From the NCBI RefSeq assembly GCF_000005505.3, contig NC_016133.3:32698737-32762736 (forward strand): a DNA stretch of 64,000 nucleotides. The letters are read 5' to 3'. The position numbers and the translations under genes are program-made. How positions within the stretch are numbered: position 1 is the first letter of the stretch; each line of letters begins with the position of its first letter. The notes below the pieces were generated by a model. That model saw only the letters and a list, made by a program, of their open reading frames with translations, had not been told where the DNA came from and searched no databases. The DNA comes from Brachypodium distachyon. Lineage: Eukaryota > Streptophyta > Magnoliopsida > Poales > Poaceae. Below, in pieces: positions 39,581-53,037 of the stretch.

Positions 39581-40093
39581 TAGGAGACATGGAGCCCGCG
39601 AAAAGGTTTTCGGTTAGGGTTTAGGCGCTCGGGGCGACTCGGCGGTGGCGGCCCTAGATCGACAAGGTTTCGGATGGAGATTGTCTCCGATCCGCGGATG
39701 AAGTCCCTCTCGGCTCCGGCTCAGGTAGTTCATCCTCCCAAACTGAAGACGGCGGATCTCAGAGTCCGGAACGAACTCGTTCCTGGGGTGAAGAACGTCG
39801 GCCTTAAAAGCCAGCCCTGAGGTAGATCGAAGCACACCGCCTCGGCAAGTCTTGGGAAACACTTTGATCCAGGAGACAGATCTTCCTCCGGCCTGCAGTA
39901 CTCGATGGCATCGCTCGACGGTGGGGGTGATTACGGGGCAACCGGTGAGGTCGCTACCCACCTGAAGCCGTCTGGTGACGTCGTTCCCGAGGCAATGCAG
40001 GAAGGGGTGATGGATCTGGCATTGGCAGTAGTTTCGGCGGTCGGCACGGGAGAGGCGGCGGCTTAGAAGGCGGGAGAGAATTGCGATCTGAAC

Positions 40094-43000
40094 ATGGGCG
40101 ACGCAGAAGTGGATGAGGAGGAGGCAGGGGGTGAGGGTGAAGGTGAAGATCTTGCACCAGAGGCAGCGGTACTGGACCTGGATCTTGATGATGCTGAGGA
40201 GGCGATACAGATGGTTCAGCGCTGCATTATTGCTTGTTTCTACTCTATGCGCAGGGTGAAGGCTGCAACGCTTCTCCCAGAATTCAGACGAATCTGGCAG
40301 ATACGTGCTGACATGAAGTTCCACGACGTCGAGGATAATCTCTTTGCCGTAACCTTTGACGCTGAGGGCGATTACCAGCACGTGATCCGAGGAGGACCAT
40401 GGCATCTGCGTGGGGAAGTTCTTATTGTTGCTCCAGTAGATGGCTCTGTGCCACTGGTGGAAATCCCTGTGGACTCGATACCCATCTGGGTCCATATCGA
40501 TAGGGTTCCGCCCATGCTACAGAACGATCGTATCGGCCGTGCTCTGGGTGGACTGATTGGGAAGGTGCTAGAGGTGGACGCCATGACCAACGGCCAGTTT
40601 GGGGCTTTTCTTCGTGTTCGGGTGGAGATTTCGTTGCGTAAACCCCTTCAAGATGAGATCTCTATTAGAATCAAGGGCCAGTTGACGACAAATAAAGTCC
40701 AATATGAACACCTTCCAAACTTTTGCTTCCATTGTGGTTTGATTGGACATGGGAAGAACGAATGTATGAAGGAGCAGCAAGGTGCTAAATCCCGTGGGCT
40801 GGATGCACGCCTCCGTTGTTCCCCGATCCGCCGTTCTGATCGCAAGGAAGGTATTGTACGTGCTAATACGACTGCTGAAGCGATCCTCCCCCTTACAAAA
40901 GGTTCGATCTCTGTGCTTACTGTGCTAGTCCCTGTATCGACTCGCTAACACACACAGTTTCAAGATGTAATATCAAGATACAAAAGTCAAAAGTATATTA
41001 CATCGTATTGATTCAGAATTAAATAGTACCTTACATATTGCGTAACCACATGGGTTAGCTCAAGAGAAAAATAAAATCTCTCGAGAGGTGGTACACTTTA
41101 CCCACAAGAAATCGACGTGTTAATCCCTTGCTGTCCTCGGGGTAGAGTAGCAACGACATCGATTACAGGAATTTTCAGAACATATTTCCCCAAACCACCT
41201 GAGGGACGCGTTCCAACCTACACTGCTACATACCGATGTCACCTCGGATCCAGGTTCATATTTCTTACATCCATCCTGGCAGAGCCCATAATACCATGTG
41301 GTTGTACTGGAAGCTACTAAACAGGAAACTAGTCCAGTCTCTGGTTATCCCGGGTGGCATCCCACATTGTGACACAGGCGCTCCCCGAATCGCACGGGGA
41401 GACGACCATGGACGCTCCCGAATTACACGGAGAGACGACTCAGCGGGCCCCATAGAAACGGACCTAACGTCACTACATCCGAAGACTCAAAGCAGCCCAC
41501 CCAGGACGGTTCATTGAATTACTTGTTTTGCCATACACTAGGAAAATCATAATGTAATTCAATAATATCACATTGTAATAATACCACCCACGTATATTAT
41601 CATAGCATAGCATTTTACTACTACGATGGCAATTGGTGGTAAGGTCATGACAAAGGGTATCCTATACTACTAGGACAGATCATAGCTAGCATAGATACAG
41701 TAATAATTCTAACAATGCAAGTAATAAAATCTAGTGCATAATAAAATAATGGGATGATGGTCAAAGTGAACTTGCCTGATTAGTGTCTTTGTATTCTTCT
41801 TCTTTTCGATACTCACGGTTACCGCACTCCATATAATCTATCGCGAAGAACGAAAAGCAATGACTATTCGAGAACTCCAAATCATAACTCCAAATAAAGA
41901 ACCAAAGCAATATACGAAGTTTAAATTAAACCGTACCTAACTACTGTTAGGCTATCCTAGGCATAGATCTAAGAGGTAAGAACAAGGTTGGGACAAAAGC
42001 GGAGTTGGAACGGAATTGATTTGGTAACCTACGGGCTGTTAATAGATACAATTTTCTAGGGGTCATGAGCTACTGTAGAATAACTTTGGAAGGTGTACAA
42101 AGTGGTCCAGAAATTAGAGTTTGGTGTATTCTTGTCACAACAAAAAGAATGAACTGGTTTGAAAATATGGATCAACATGTATGGGCTTTGGAACATTGCT
42201 AATCAATAAGACAGTGTTAACAGATACAAAGTTCGGTTGGGCATGGACTAGTGTGGCCAAGTCTGGAATTTAAGTCTTTAGGAACTGTTATAACTTAGAT
42301 ACTTTGGCTGTTTGGCAAATGGTGATAAATGGCAGAACATGGGATGAAAAGTATACTACTGTACAGTATTGAGATTGTACTTGCTAAACCAACAAGTCTC
42401 ATCCCAAAAGGATCTACAGAGAATTAGCTACTGGCTTGCAAATTTGGCTGGTCTGATTCTGACAGATTAAAGACACTAACTTATACTGAAAATGTACTGG
42501 TACTAATGGCTTCAAAAGACAGAGGGCCAATGGGATGAATTAAACTAGATCTAACAAGCTTTCAAAAGACACTGGTTAACCTAAATAGGAGTTGTGAGTC
42601 AAAACATACAGGCTTACAAAATAGGCTAATCTATAACAAAGTTTCTGTAACTAAAGGCTTAGAATTGGCTAAGTGTGGGAAACTGCTGAAGGTACTGTTT
42701 TGCAACGACGATTCACTAGTGTAGATGAACTTGGAAAGGTGTTATCTAGGATTTATATTTGGATTTAGTCTTGACATGACAGAAAGAATCATCTAATTTG
42801 GAGAAATGGCTCAAAAGATATAGACTCCGGAAGACAGCTAACTGATGTGACAGTGTTAACAGATATGACTTTTGATTGAAGATGCACCTCTGTAGATGAA
42901 TCCTAAGTTGTGCAAGGTGTACACTAATGTGTAGAACATGATCTAATTGATGATCAATGGATCAATGGAACAATTTATATTAATTTCGAAAGGTGGCTAA

Positions 43001-45637
43001 TCCAGAAACAGCATACTGTGAATAGCAATTTCCAACGAAGATGCCGTACTGAAAATCATGGAGACGGGGTATAAAAACTGACATGATCTATAGTGGAGGA
43101 CGTGCTCTAACAACAACAGAAAGATTCGGCCAAAAATGATACACAGATCAAAAGATATGGGCTTCTAAACATGGCTAATCAAAACTGCTGCGGCTGAAAA
43201 GTTTCTCACCGGAAAAGACACGGAATTCGCCAGAGTTGAAGGAGGACGGCGATGATGTCGATGTAGGGTTCGATGGGGCCGTGGAAGACGTCGAGGCGGA
43301 CACCGTGACGCAGTTTTCGGGGTCGAGGGTGTCTCCGGATGGCGACGGGCGGAGCTCCGGGCGCGGCTTTGGCATGGGGTCGGGGACGGCGCGGCCAACA
43401 GCATCAAGAGGTCACGAAACCTTGTCAAAAAGGTAGATAAGGGTCACGTGAGTCTACCGGTGAAATGAATCGAAGAACGGAGGTTCGGAGTGATCTCACC
43501 GGCAACAATGGTGGCGGTGACCGGCGGAGGAAAACGTCGACATAGCCGACTGTACAGAGGTTTTGAGGCCAAACTTTCTACATGGGAATGGGAGAGGAGA
43601 GGCAAAGGCTCAAAGTAACGCGCGTGGAATCTTTTTATAGTGGCCGAGGAGGAAGATCGGGCGCGTGATGTCGACGGCCGGCATTCGGGGCGTCTTTTTT
43701 GGAAACTGCGATGATGAGAGGAAATTTCAAATTGATTTCCTGAATGGGTTCCCGGGATGGTGAGAATTGATGGGATGGTTTCCTTTCAAAGAAAGACGCG
43801 CGGGAAGGAAAAAAATCGAAAAAAAAAATATGGAAGGAGGATTTCTTACGTGCTTTGCAAAGGAGGAAAAACAAGCATGAGCTCCTCGTGCTCGCTGGCT
43901 GTGGAGATGGGCCGGCCCAGTTGGGTCGGTCCATTTTTTTTTTCTTTTTCTTTTTCCATTTTCTGTTTTTATTAATAACTTTTGATTCCTAACTCCAAAT
44001 AAGTTCAAATAAACTCCAGTAAATTTGTAAATTCAAATCCTCCAAAGTGTGAACTTTTAGAACTTGAATCCTTTCAAAATAAAATAAGTAAAAATATTTT
44101 TGCTTATATAAATGTCATTAGGCTTTATAAGAAATAAACAAAATAGATTTTGAAATCTATTATGAAACCTTTGTTTCAAAAATTAGTTTAAATTCCAATA
44201 AACATATTGGGTTGGCATACTTTGCACTAACCCTTCCTTAACTAAATACCCCATTGGGTTAAACTCCAAATAAAATCTCATAATAATTATATGGTTCAAT
44301 AAATTCCCAAATAGCTTTATAACACCAAATCACTCACTTTGAAATCATAGGAAATGTTTCCAACTATATATAATTTGGGAAGTCACGTTATCCCACTCTC
44401 AACGACGGAATAAATGTTGGAATAACATTTGCACACGAGGATGTCATGTTATCCTCTTCTCGAATATTTGATAGTTTCCTCTCAGAAACAAAATGAACAC
44501 GACAAAGCAAATATCGAGAAAAACATAGTCGAATCATTAAATATGTTTTCCAACCATATACTTGAGGAAGTCATATTATTCTCTTACTTTAACATTTAAA
44601 TAAATGTCGGAAATTATTTCTAATTGATTCAAATACTCCAAAGATGCTCTCAAATGGTCATGACATCCAAATTGGAAACTTAGTGTGCTAATAAATCCTT
44701 CAAAAAGAACGTAGGATTTATTTAGATGCAAAGAATAATCCGTTGGAAATCATAAGATGCATATGGGTCCAAAATAGGATAACTTTGAACTTACATAAAT
44801 GTCCCAACCATGTTGTATAATTTGGATAGTCATATTAATCCACTCTTTTGTTGAATATTCAAACATGGTGTGGAAAAATTTAAATAAGTCTTAAAAATTT
44901 CAAATCCTTCAGAATTCACAACCCAAAACATTTCCAAAGCAAATATTTTTATTTAAAATAACTATTTTATTTAACATTCTAAAATAGGAAAATTCTGGGA
45001 TGTTACAACTACTCGGCGCAAATTGGTGTTGCCCTTTGGTGCTTCTAGCTCCTCAACAAGCCGTGCCAACCCAACCAGAGGGGCGGGTCAGCAGCAGCAG
45101 TACACGGGTGAGAACGAGACAGATGAGGAGCTGTCCAACAAAATTCATGACCTCAGCGTTCACGAAGGAGATGAGGAGGTGCCTCCACCACCGTCTCATG
45201 TTAAGGAGCTGGTAGATAGGTGGGAGAAGGGGCGCTCGGCAAGTAACAAGCAGAAGGGGTCCGGGCCGTACCGCAGAACCAACAGAGCTGATAGGGCCGC
45301 GAGTGCTCAGGAACCTCGCTCCTCTGACATGATACCCCCACTCCGTGAGTAGTTGCAGGGGGATGTTAGCAGGGGTTATAGCTCAACCACTGATATTTCT
45401 TCTAGGCACAATCAGGGGAAGAAGCGAACGGCTGAGGAGCAAGAAGGTGCAGTGTTTGAACCCCTGACTGGCAACTTACCCCTGGTTCCCTATAAGGGCC
45501 AGGAACCTGTCGGTGGGATGCCGAAGAAGTGGAAAGTGTCGGATGATCTAGGCAAGAAGGATGTCATCATTGGAGATAGTAACCAGGAGAGTGAGGCGGA
45601 ATTGGAAGCAGCCGGTCTTGGGGCTACTGCAAACTGA
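40094..45637 (+). pseudogene. LINE ORF1 (DUF4283 plus CCHC zinc knuckle), split by a solo LTR
   Basis: First part 40094-40920: acidic N terminus, then a DUF4283-like RNA-binding region (FAVTFDAEGDYQHVIRGGPW, VDSIPIWVHIDRVP) and a knuckle CFHCGLIGHGKNEC. Second part 45013-45637: a basic, low-complexity C terminus. The frame reads straight through from 40920 to 45013 when the LTR is removed. A TAG at 45350-45352 interrupts the C-terminal part. Confidence 0.8.
40921..45007 (-). mobile_element. Very long solo LTR (4,087 bp) inside LINE ORF1
   Basis: In minus-strand sense it starts TGTAACATCCCAGAATTTTC, a common grass LTR start, and ends ...GACTAGCACA. Flanking 5-mers CTTAC (40916-40920) and ACTAC (45008-45012) match at 3 of 5 positions, so the duplication has decayed. 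A TATA box CTATAAAAAG lies at 43631-43640 (minus), about 1.4 kb from the LTR start, with a GC-rich transcribed part after it and a very AT-rich upstream part (43.9-45.0 kb). No gag or pol is seen. The small frames in it (43.2 kb, 41.2 kb) have no family features. Confidence 0.75.
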
Positions 45638-45668
45638 AGGGGCCAACTGTGGCACCCCGTCAGGAGTA

Positions 45669-48463
45669 ATGTATTGCCTAAGCTGGAACTGCCGAGGGGT
45701 GGGGAACCCTCGGACAGTTCGTGACCTTCTCGCACTCACACAGGCGAGTCACTCGGAGTTAGTGTTTTTGTGTGAAACTAGACAACCAAAAGAGAAAGTT
45801 AGGCGTTTGAGAAGCAAATTAGGTCTTAGAGGTTTTGAAGGTGTGAGTAGTAATGGTTGTAGTGGAGGTCTTGCTTTGTTATGGCATGAAAATGTACTAG
45901 TTGATATTCAGTCTATGAGTGAAAGACATATTGATGCTTATATTCGCTCTTCTACTGATGATGATATGTGGAGGCTTACATGTGTTTATGGAGAACCAAG
46001 AGTGGAGAATAGACATCGCATGTGGGACTTGTTGAAGAATTTAAAGGCTGGATGTGATTTGCCTTGGCTTGTTGTGGGGGACTTTAATGAAGCAATGTGG
46101 CAATTTGAGCATTTCTCCAGCAGCTTAAGGCCAGAGAACCAGATGCTCGCTTTCCGGGACACATTAGAACTGTGTGGCTTATATGATCTGGGATTTACAG
46201 GTGTTCCTTTTACTTGGGATAACAAACAGAGAGGGAGGCACAATGTTAAAGTGCGCCTTGATAGGGCAGTGGCTGACTTTCCCTGGCGCTCGAGGTTTAA
46301 TTCAGTCACTGTTAAGCATCTGGTGTCACCTTGTTCTGACCATTGTCCCATACTTGTTTGCCTTTTAACAGAGCCTGACGATCGGCCACGAGTGCGGTGC
46401 CAGCAGTACGAAATCGCCTGGGAGCGTGAACTAGGCTTGCCAGAAGTCATTTAGAGTGCATGGGAACGGATGGGCCAGAAGGAAGATCTGGGCCAAATTC
46501 ATTCTGCTCTGAAGGGGATCATGGGCTCGCTGAGAATCTGGTCGGTGAAAAAAGTTGGGAATGTGATAAAGGCCATCGAGAAATCACGGACAAGGTTGGA
46601 AGAGTTGATGGCCATGAATGTTGATATGGCAGAGATAAGGAAAGAGACGGACAAGATGAACGAGCTCCTATACCGGAGGAGATGCTTTGGTTGCAACGAT
46701 CATGAATTACGTGGCTCAAGGAAGGAGATAGGAATACCAAATTCTTTCACAGCAAAGCAGTCTGGCGGGCTCATAAAAATAGAATAAAGGAACTCCATCG
46801 TCCGGATGGCTCCACCACAGCAGTGGTGAAGGAGATGCATGCTATGACTACCAACTACTTCCAGGAGCTGTTCACTAAGGATCCGGAGATTGATTACACT
46901 GGAATTCTTGATCTTATTAATGCTTCTGTTTCAGATGAGATGAATGAGGAACTATGCAAGGCCTTTTCCGATGATGAAATTTCCAATGCCTTATTCCAGA
47001 TAGGACCACTTAAAGCCCCTGGTGTGGATGGATTTCCTACCCGTTTTTATCAGAGGAATTGGCAGATTATGCGGGAGGAGATTACAAAGGCAGTGCGCCC
47101 GTTTTTTGAAACTGGGGAGATGCCGGCGGATGTCAATACAACTGCTATAGTGTTGATTCCTGAAGTGGACCAGCCTAGAACTCTTAAAGATTATCGGCCG
47201 ATAAGCCTTTGCTCTGTGCTGTACAAGATTGTGGCTAAGTGTCTTGTGAACCGCCTCCGGCCTATACTTGGGGAGCTCATATCTCCAAATCAAAGCGCCT
47301 TTGTCCCAGGTAGGCTTATCACTGATAATGCTTTGCTAGCCTTTGAATGTATGCATTCTATCGAGACGGACACAGCTGCCGGTGATAGCTTTTGTGCTTA
47401 CAAGTTGGACCTGTCCAAGGCTTATGATCGGGTGGATTGGGGATATTTGGAGTGCACGATGCAAAAGATGGGATTTGCGCCCGTATGGATCAATTGGATC
47501 ATGACGTGCGTCAAAACTATGAGATACTCAGTTAAGTTCAATGGTTCCCCCTTGGATTCGTTTGCACCATCTCACGGACTTTGGCAAGGTGACCCATTAT
47601 CCCCATTCTTATTCTTATTTGTCGCGGATGGCTTATCAGCCCAGGCTCCAGGAATTTCTGACCTCCTTTTTGCCGATGATACGCTTCTGTTTTTTAAGGC
47701 TGATAATGCGGAAGCAGAGCAGGTTCTTGATATCATCCATAGATATGAGAGAGGGACGGGGCAACTCATCAATCCCGCTAAGTGTTCCATGTTCTTTGGC
47801 AAGTCCTGTCCGGAGGAGACCAAGCATGAAATGAGGAATACGTTGCAAGTGGTTGAAGTGGACTTTGAATCAAAGTACCTGGGCTTGCCAACGCCTGAAG
47901 GTCGTGTTAACCGAAGTAAGTTTCAGAACCTGTAGGCTAAGCTCCAGAAATGACTTATGCAATGGGGAGATAATCACCTATCGGTAGGAGGGAAGGAGGT
48001 ACTGATTAAAGCTGTTGCCCAAGCTCTACCCACTTACGTCATGGGGGTGTTCAAGCTGCCTTTCTCTGTCTGTGAGGATCTCACTCAAATGACAAGGAAC
48101 TACTGGTGGGGAGCAGAAAACGGGAAACAGAAAACACACTGGATGGCGTGGGATAAAATGATAAGGCCGAAGCGGCAAGGCGGTATTGGGTTCCGGGACA
48201 TGCGTATCTTCAACCAGACTCTCCTTGCGAGGCAGGCATGGTGGCTGATCGAGAACCCTAACAGCCTTTGTGCCCAGGTGTTGAAAGCTAATACTATCCA
48301 CATGGGAATATCATTGATGCTGTCTTCACGGGGCGCCCCTCGTCGACGTGGCAACCCATTGCATATGGGCTTGAGCTACTGAAAAAAGGTATGATATGGA
48401 GAATTGGTACAGGGAGTAAGGTGCGAGTGTGGCGTGATAATTGGATGCCTAGGGATTTATATC
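45669..48463 (+). pseudogene. LINE ORF2: APE-type endonuclease and reverse transcriptase
   Basis: Endonuclease domain 45669-46454 with SWNCRG at the start, LFLCETR-type strand, WLVVGDFNE and the terminal SDHCPI motif: the catalytic set of LINE endonucleases. A TAG (46452-46454) and a frameshift near 46680 precede the RT frame 46823-47935, which contains the fingers motif APGVDGFPTRFYQ, LDLSKAYDRVDW, GDPLSPFLF and the active-site FADD. A deletion of some tens of codons lies between FVADGLSA and QAPGISDL (about 47645). Stops at 47933 and 48380 follow; the zf-RVT part begins (VRVWRDNWMP) and is cut at 48463. Confidence 0.88.
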
Positions 48464-49331
48464 TGTCGGAGCGCCGGTCTCCGGCACCGGGGATGTGGAG
48501 CACCCCTTTTTGGTTCGGTGGAGGGCGAGGTGATCGCTTCGGCGATCGCCGGCATGACGATGTACACGAAGTGTTGACACGAGAGTTTACCCAGGTTCGG
48601 GCCACCCGGAGGTGTAATACCCTATGTCCTGCTTTGGAGTTGTATTCCTTAGTATGAGTGTTACAGGTTGTCGGGGAGTTCCCGGGCTTTTCTACTCGAC
48701 CCTCTAAGGGCTTAGTTACTTGGGTGAATGCTGAACTGGACCCAACCGAACCGAACCGAGGTCCAACCCTTTGATCGGTGGCGTCGGTCCTCCTTTTATA
48801 GACAAGGGGATACCATAGGTGCCTATGCATGCAGCGTGGCACTTTTCCCAGACGTGTGTCACAGCCACATGAAATACAACTTTGATCATCCATGCTGAAC
48901 GCCATGCAGCGCCTAGTCCACTGTACACGGTAGAAAAAATGGTTCGTAGAGGAGTCGCCCTAGCCTTGCTAAGCAAGACTAGGCCTGCTGATAAGACTCC
49001 TGTCGGTGCATTAAATGCACTGCGCCCGCCGTCTTGTCCTGTCTTCACTATTCTGCGGGCCTCGCCTGCATTCCCGAGCGTGGGTTGCTGGAGTGCCCCT
49101 ACCCGGCTAGCGCACCTGCTAGTTGCCGGGAGGCATTCCTTCAGCTTCCCGGGACCGGGGTTCCCGGGGGCTTCTTGCACTCGGCCCTTAGCTTCACCTT
49201 CACCGAGGGTCGCCTCCTCAAGGCAGGCTTCCTGGACTCATCGCTTCCCAGGAGGTCTTCCTGACGGGGCTTCGTCACTGGCGACCCACGCGTCCCGTAT
49301 CAGTGGGACCCCGTGGGCCACTAGTACGACA
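48464..49331 (-). repeat. Gypsy LTR, probably the 3' LTR of outer Tat-like element 1
   Basis: 868 bp; on the plus strand it reads TGTCGGAGCG...CTAGTACGACA, so TG...CA in minus sense. The TATA box is CTATAAAAGGAGG on the minus strand near 48790-48802. It shares the block GGAGGTGTAATACCCTATGTCCTG with the LTRs at 55213 and 62836 but is clearly diverged. The flanking 5-mers (ATATC, GTAGC) differ, as expected if the other boundary of the element lies elsewhere. It cuts LINE ORF2. Confidence 0.7.
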
Positions 49332-49749
49332 GTAGCCCTCGGGCGTGGGCCGGCAGCCTTGAAGCTCCCAGCAAGTGCTATCCTCGGTCGGTTGCCGGGC
49401 TACGCTCTATCTGACGCGTGGGTCCCAAGGGGGAACCCTCCTGGCACCCGGCCTTGCAGGCCGCATTTATAGTTCCACTCCACCGAGCGAAACGGTCGGG
49501 CGCACGATTTCGTGCCTTATCCCCCTTAATCACCAGAGAGTTAAGGCCACGTCGCGCACCCCCCTCTTAATCTCCGATTCTTTAGGGCTCTTTATTGCCG
49601 ATTGTGGGGGTGTCTGTTGCAGTCCGCCAGCCCCGATAAATACCCAAGGCCGGCGGCGGGCACTCCCCACTGTCTCTCGCTCCATCCATCGCCTCCTCCC
49701 AAGCTCCCCGCGCCCCAACTCCAACCAAACCACCTCTCCACCTTCGCCG

Positions 49750-52700
49750 ATGTCTTCCAAGGGCCAGAACTGTCCCAAGGGGAGCACCAGCAAAGGGGAA
49801 AAGCACGATAAGGCCGGCAAGAAAGAGCTGTCGGACAGGGCCCGGAAGGATTAGGAAATGCGGGCTAAGTTTGCCTTCTTCTCCCCCGGGTACAACGGCG
49901 AGGGGGTCGACAAGATGGTATTGGCGCTGGCCACCAAGCACAATGAGTACGGGCCAACGCGGGTTCTCCCTGTCGGTGCGGAGCGCGAGGGGCAGTACTT
50001 TCGGATCTTCGGGAGGTTCATACTTGCCAGGTTCATGCCGCCACACTCGTACTTCCTTTCCGCCATCATGGAGACCTACGGGCTCATCATGGCGCAGCTT
50101 CACCCCACGTCGTTCTTCACACTGGCCGTCTTCCTACACCTCTGTGAAGCGTTCGTGGGGGTGATGCCGTCGATGGCGTTATTCCTCCACTACTACTACC
50201 CGAGGGTGGAGAAGAAGGCTCCCCTGTCCTCGGGGGTAGTAATCCAATTCCGCGACAGGATCAAGTCGGAGTTCATCGAGCTGGGGAAGAAAAATATCGA
50301 GCACGAGTGGCACCGCGACTAGTGCTGGGTGCGCACCGACGAGCTCCAGGAGTTCCACGAGGAGCCCCTCGGGCCTCCAAAGGGCACCGACGACTGGACG
50401 CTCCGCGACCAGAAGGACGAGGAGCTTGCCCCAATCTGTGAGAAGATCAAGGCGCTCCGTGTGGTTGGGCTCACGGACACGGATGGGGCGCGCCACTTCA
50501 TCGGGAGGCGCGTGGCTCCCCTGTAGCGGCGCTCACATCCAGCGTGGATGTACAACGGGGCCGGCGACCGGACCCGGCTGCAGCGCACGGACCTCCTTCC
50601 GGAAAAAGTGCAGTTCTAGGTGAAGAGCATCACCGGCGAGGACGAACCTTACTGGCTGCCCCCGCTTGGAGCGCACCCGCTCCATGCCGTGATCCCGAAC
50701 CCAGGAGCCCGGGATCTCCCACTCTGCGACGAGTGGGGGATCGTGGAGGACCCCTCGGCGGAACCCTCCCCCCCCCCCCCCCCCCGCAGCCTAGGACCTA
50801 GAGGGGCAAGGAGCCGGCTGCCGACTCGGGGAAAGGGGGGCCAAGGCTAGGCCTCCGCCAAGGCAGAGGGCTTGGACTCCGACAACCCCTCGCTTCGCGT
50901 CGGAGGAGACCTCAGCGACAACGACGACGCTCCCCCGGCAGTCGGCGGGGTCACGCTGGAGGAGGAAGATGACGTCCCCATGGTGAGGCAGTCCGCGGCG
51001 GAGCGGGCGGGCAGGCGGGAGGCCAGCCCACAGCCTCAGGAGCCTCACGACGACGCGGGGGCTAGGGCCTCCAACGGCGGCGATGCGGCTGCAATAGCCA
51101 CGCCGACCACCCCGACGGCTCCGACAGCTCCCCCCGCGCGAAGCGGCCCTCCGGCGAGGAGCATCCTGGCGGACAGGGTGCTCAAGGTCAAACCAACAGG
51201 GTAAGTTCAATGTTGTCCAAAACGCCTTTGAATTCACAAATTTTTTCTGTGCCCGACTAACTTGTTCTTGTGCTTTTCAGTTCGTCGAGGAAGCGGGAGT
51301 AGACCAGCACGTCGCCGGCGGCCCCGACCAAGAAGCCCCGCCCGGCATCGGGCGGTGACGATGCAAACGCCGCTGACGCGGCTGCTGGGGACCCAAGGGT
51401 CCCCAATTCGAGCTCGCAGGGCACTGGCCTGGCGGCAGGTACGTGCGAGTTCCCATATTTCCTTTATTCATCTTCGCCGTCTCCCGTACTTGACTTAGGT
51501 GCTCTTCGTGCAGTTGCCGGGGAGGTTCCGACTGCGCCCGCGCCCACAGAGGTGCGGGTAATCGACCTCACTGGCGAGGTCGACGATGATGCTCCAGCAG
51601 AGGTTGTCTCCGTCGGAGGCCTTCAGCAATCGGCCACGGCACCCGCCGGGGCCGTGATTGCTGCCGCAGGTGACGCCACGCAGGGGGCGCCATCTGAGGC
51701 GGGTGACACGGAGCAGCCTCCGCCAGCCCTTGCGGATGGGCAGGGAGCGGCAAGGCTTGGCCAGGCTGGGGGCGCGCCGTCAAATCCCGACGCGCCCTCA
51801 GGATCACAGATGGTCGCTGCAGGGTCCTCCTCCTCCGCTAGAGCCGCCTTCAGCCCGGGAGCAGGGGAACTCGCCGGGCGGACTTGGGGTCGGATTACCT
51901 TCGACCCCAGCGTGTTCCAACAGGGACACCAAGTGATTGACAACGTCCAGCAAGAACAGCGGATGTTCGTTGATTTCTTCAACGACGCAGCAGCACCACG
52001 CCCGCGTGGTAGCGGAACTGGGCGCGGCGCGGCGGGAGGCAGAGGAGCAGCGCACCGAGCTGCAGCGGCTCCGGGAGGAGCTCCAGCAGTTGCAGCAAGT
52101 CGGGGCGACGCCTGCTGTGGAGGGGGTGCCGCAGGCGGAAGTCTTCCAGCAGCTGTGGGATCTCCAGCAAGAGCACCAGCGGGAGCTCGAGCTGGTGAAA
52201 GCCACACACGCCAAGAGCGAGGAGGAGCACCAGGCGGCTCTGGACTCGTTCTAGGGGTGTCTCCGGGAGAAGACGGACTTGCTGTCCGGCTACTCGCTAG
52301 AGATCCAGCGCCTCCGCCGCGAGGTCGGAGAGCTGGAGACGGCCGTTGCAACGGCAGCCGAAGCCTCAGCGTGCCGGGAGAAGGAGCTGCAGGACCAGGC
52401 CCGCTCCCGGGAGCGCGAACTTGCGGGGCAGCTCAAGGCTGCCCAAGATGCCGGCTCGTCTCTTCAGGGCGAGCTCGACACGGTGCGGCAGGAACTCCGG
52501 CTGATCAACGACGACAACACCAAAAAGGCGTACGAGATCGGCAGACTGAAGTCCGAGTGCCGCGAGCACAAGCTGCAGGCTCAGGAGGCTCACGGTGCAT
52601 GCACCAAGCTGGCGGACTCGGCGGTGGAGGCGCTGCAGGGGTTTGACATCCCTGTGGCTTTCTTCGATGGGGCAGACATGGGCAGCTTCACTTCTTTCTT

Positions 52701-53037
52701 CACAGACTTCATTTTGCCAGCTGAGCGGCCTGCGGAGTTGTGTTACAGCCTTCGGGGACCGGCAAGTCAGCCTTGCGGCCGAGCAGGTTGCCGGGGAAAT
52801 TCTCACCCGGGTCCACTCCGCCCACCCTGACTTCCCATTTGAGTTGGTCTTCGACGCCTGGTCGGACGAGGAAAGAGGCCAAGACCCACCGGGAAGCGGT
52901 GCAGGGCGTCGTGGACGAGATGGCGGTGCGGATGCAGGGCAAGGTCGATGAAGACGAAGCCGCTGCTGAGGAAAGCCCCCGATGCCGAGGATGCACCCGA
53001 CACCGACACAGCCGCCCCGGGAGCACCTCCCGCATGA
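49750..53037 (+). pseudogene. Antisense ORF of Tat-like element 1: PF04195-like 'putative gypsy type transposon' protein with coiled coils
   Basis: Starts at ATG 49750, about 110 bp after a GATAAATACC box (49634-49643). An N-terminal PF04195-like domain lies at ~49858-50322 (FFSPGYNG, FGRFILARFMPPHSYF, FLHLCEAFVGVMPS). A WMYNGAGDRTRLQ segment follows. Then come a Pro/Asp-rich linker with two introns (51200-51280 and about 51440-51499, GT-AG) and long heptad repeats (51980-52640). The frame is broken by at least four TAG codons (49852, 50320, 50524, 50617), a C17 run near 50770 and frameshifts. It runs opposite to the gag-pol of the same element. Function unknown; such ORFs are a known feature of Tat-lineage elements. 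Confidence 0.7.

Larger units (their letters stand above)
39590..48463 (+). mobile_element. LINE retrotransposon with ORF1 and ORF2, interrupted and truncated
   Basis: Plus strand. It contains a leader (39590-40093), ORF1 (40094-45637, split by a solo LTR) and ORF2 (45669-48463: endonuclease, RT, start of zf-RVT). The 3' end is cut off at 48463 by the Gypsy LTR insertion, so its remaining part should lie beyond the right edge. All frames are disabled. Confidence 0.85.

Noticed and set aside
39614..40495. 293-codon minus-strand frame
   Set aside because: Antisense to the LINE leader and ORF1, whose plus-strand frame has DUF4283 and a CCHC knuckle.
43165..44008. Several 70-100 codon frames near the GC-rich patch
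   Set aside because: They fall in the transcribed or promoter part of the long solo LTR and show no protein family.
51552..52646. 364-codon plus-strand frame and large antisense frames
   Set aside because: Alternative frames of the coiled-coil part of the antisense ORF; the real frame shows heptads in other registers.
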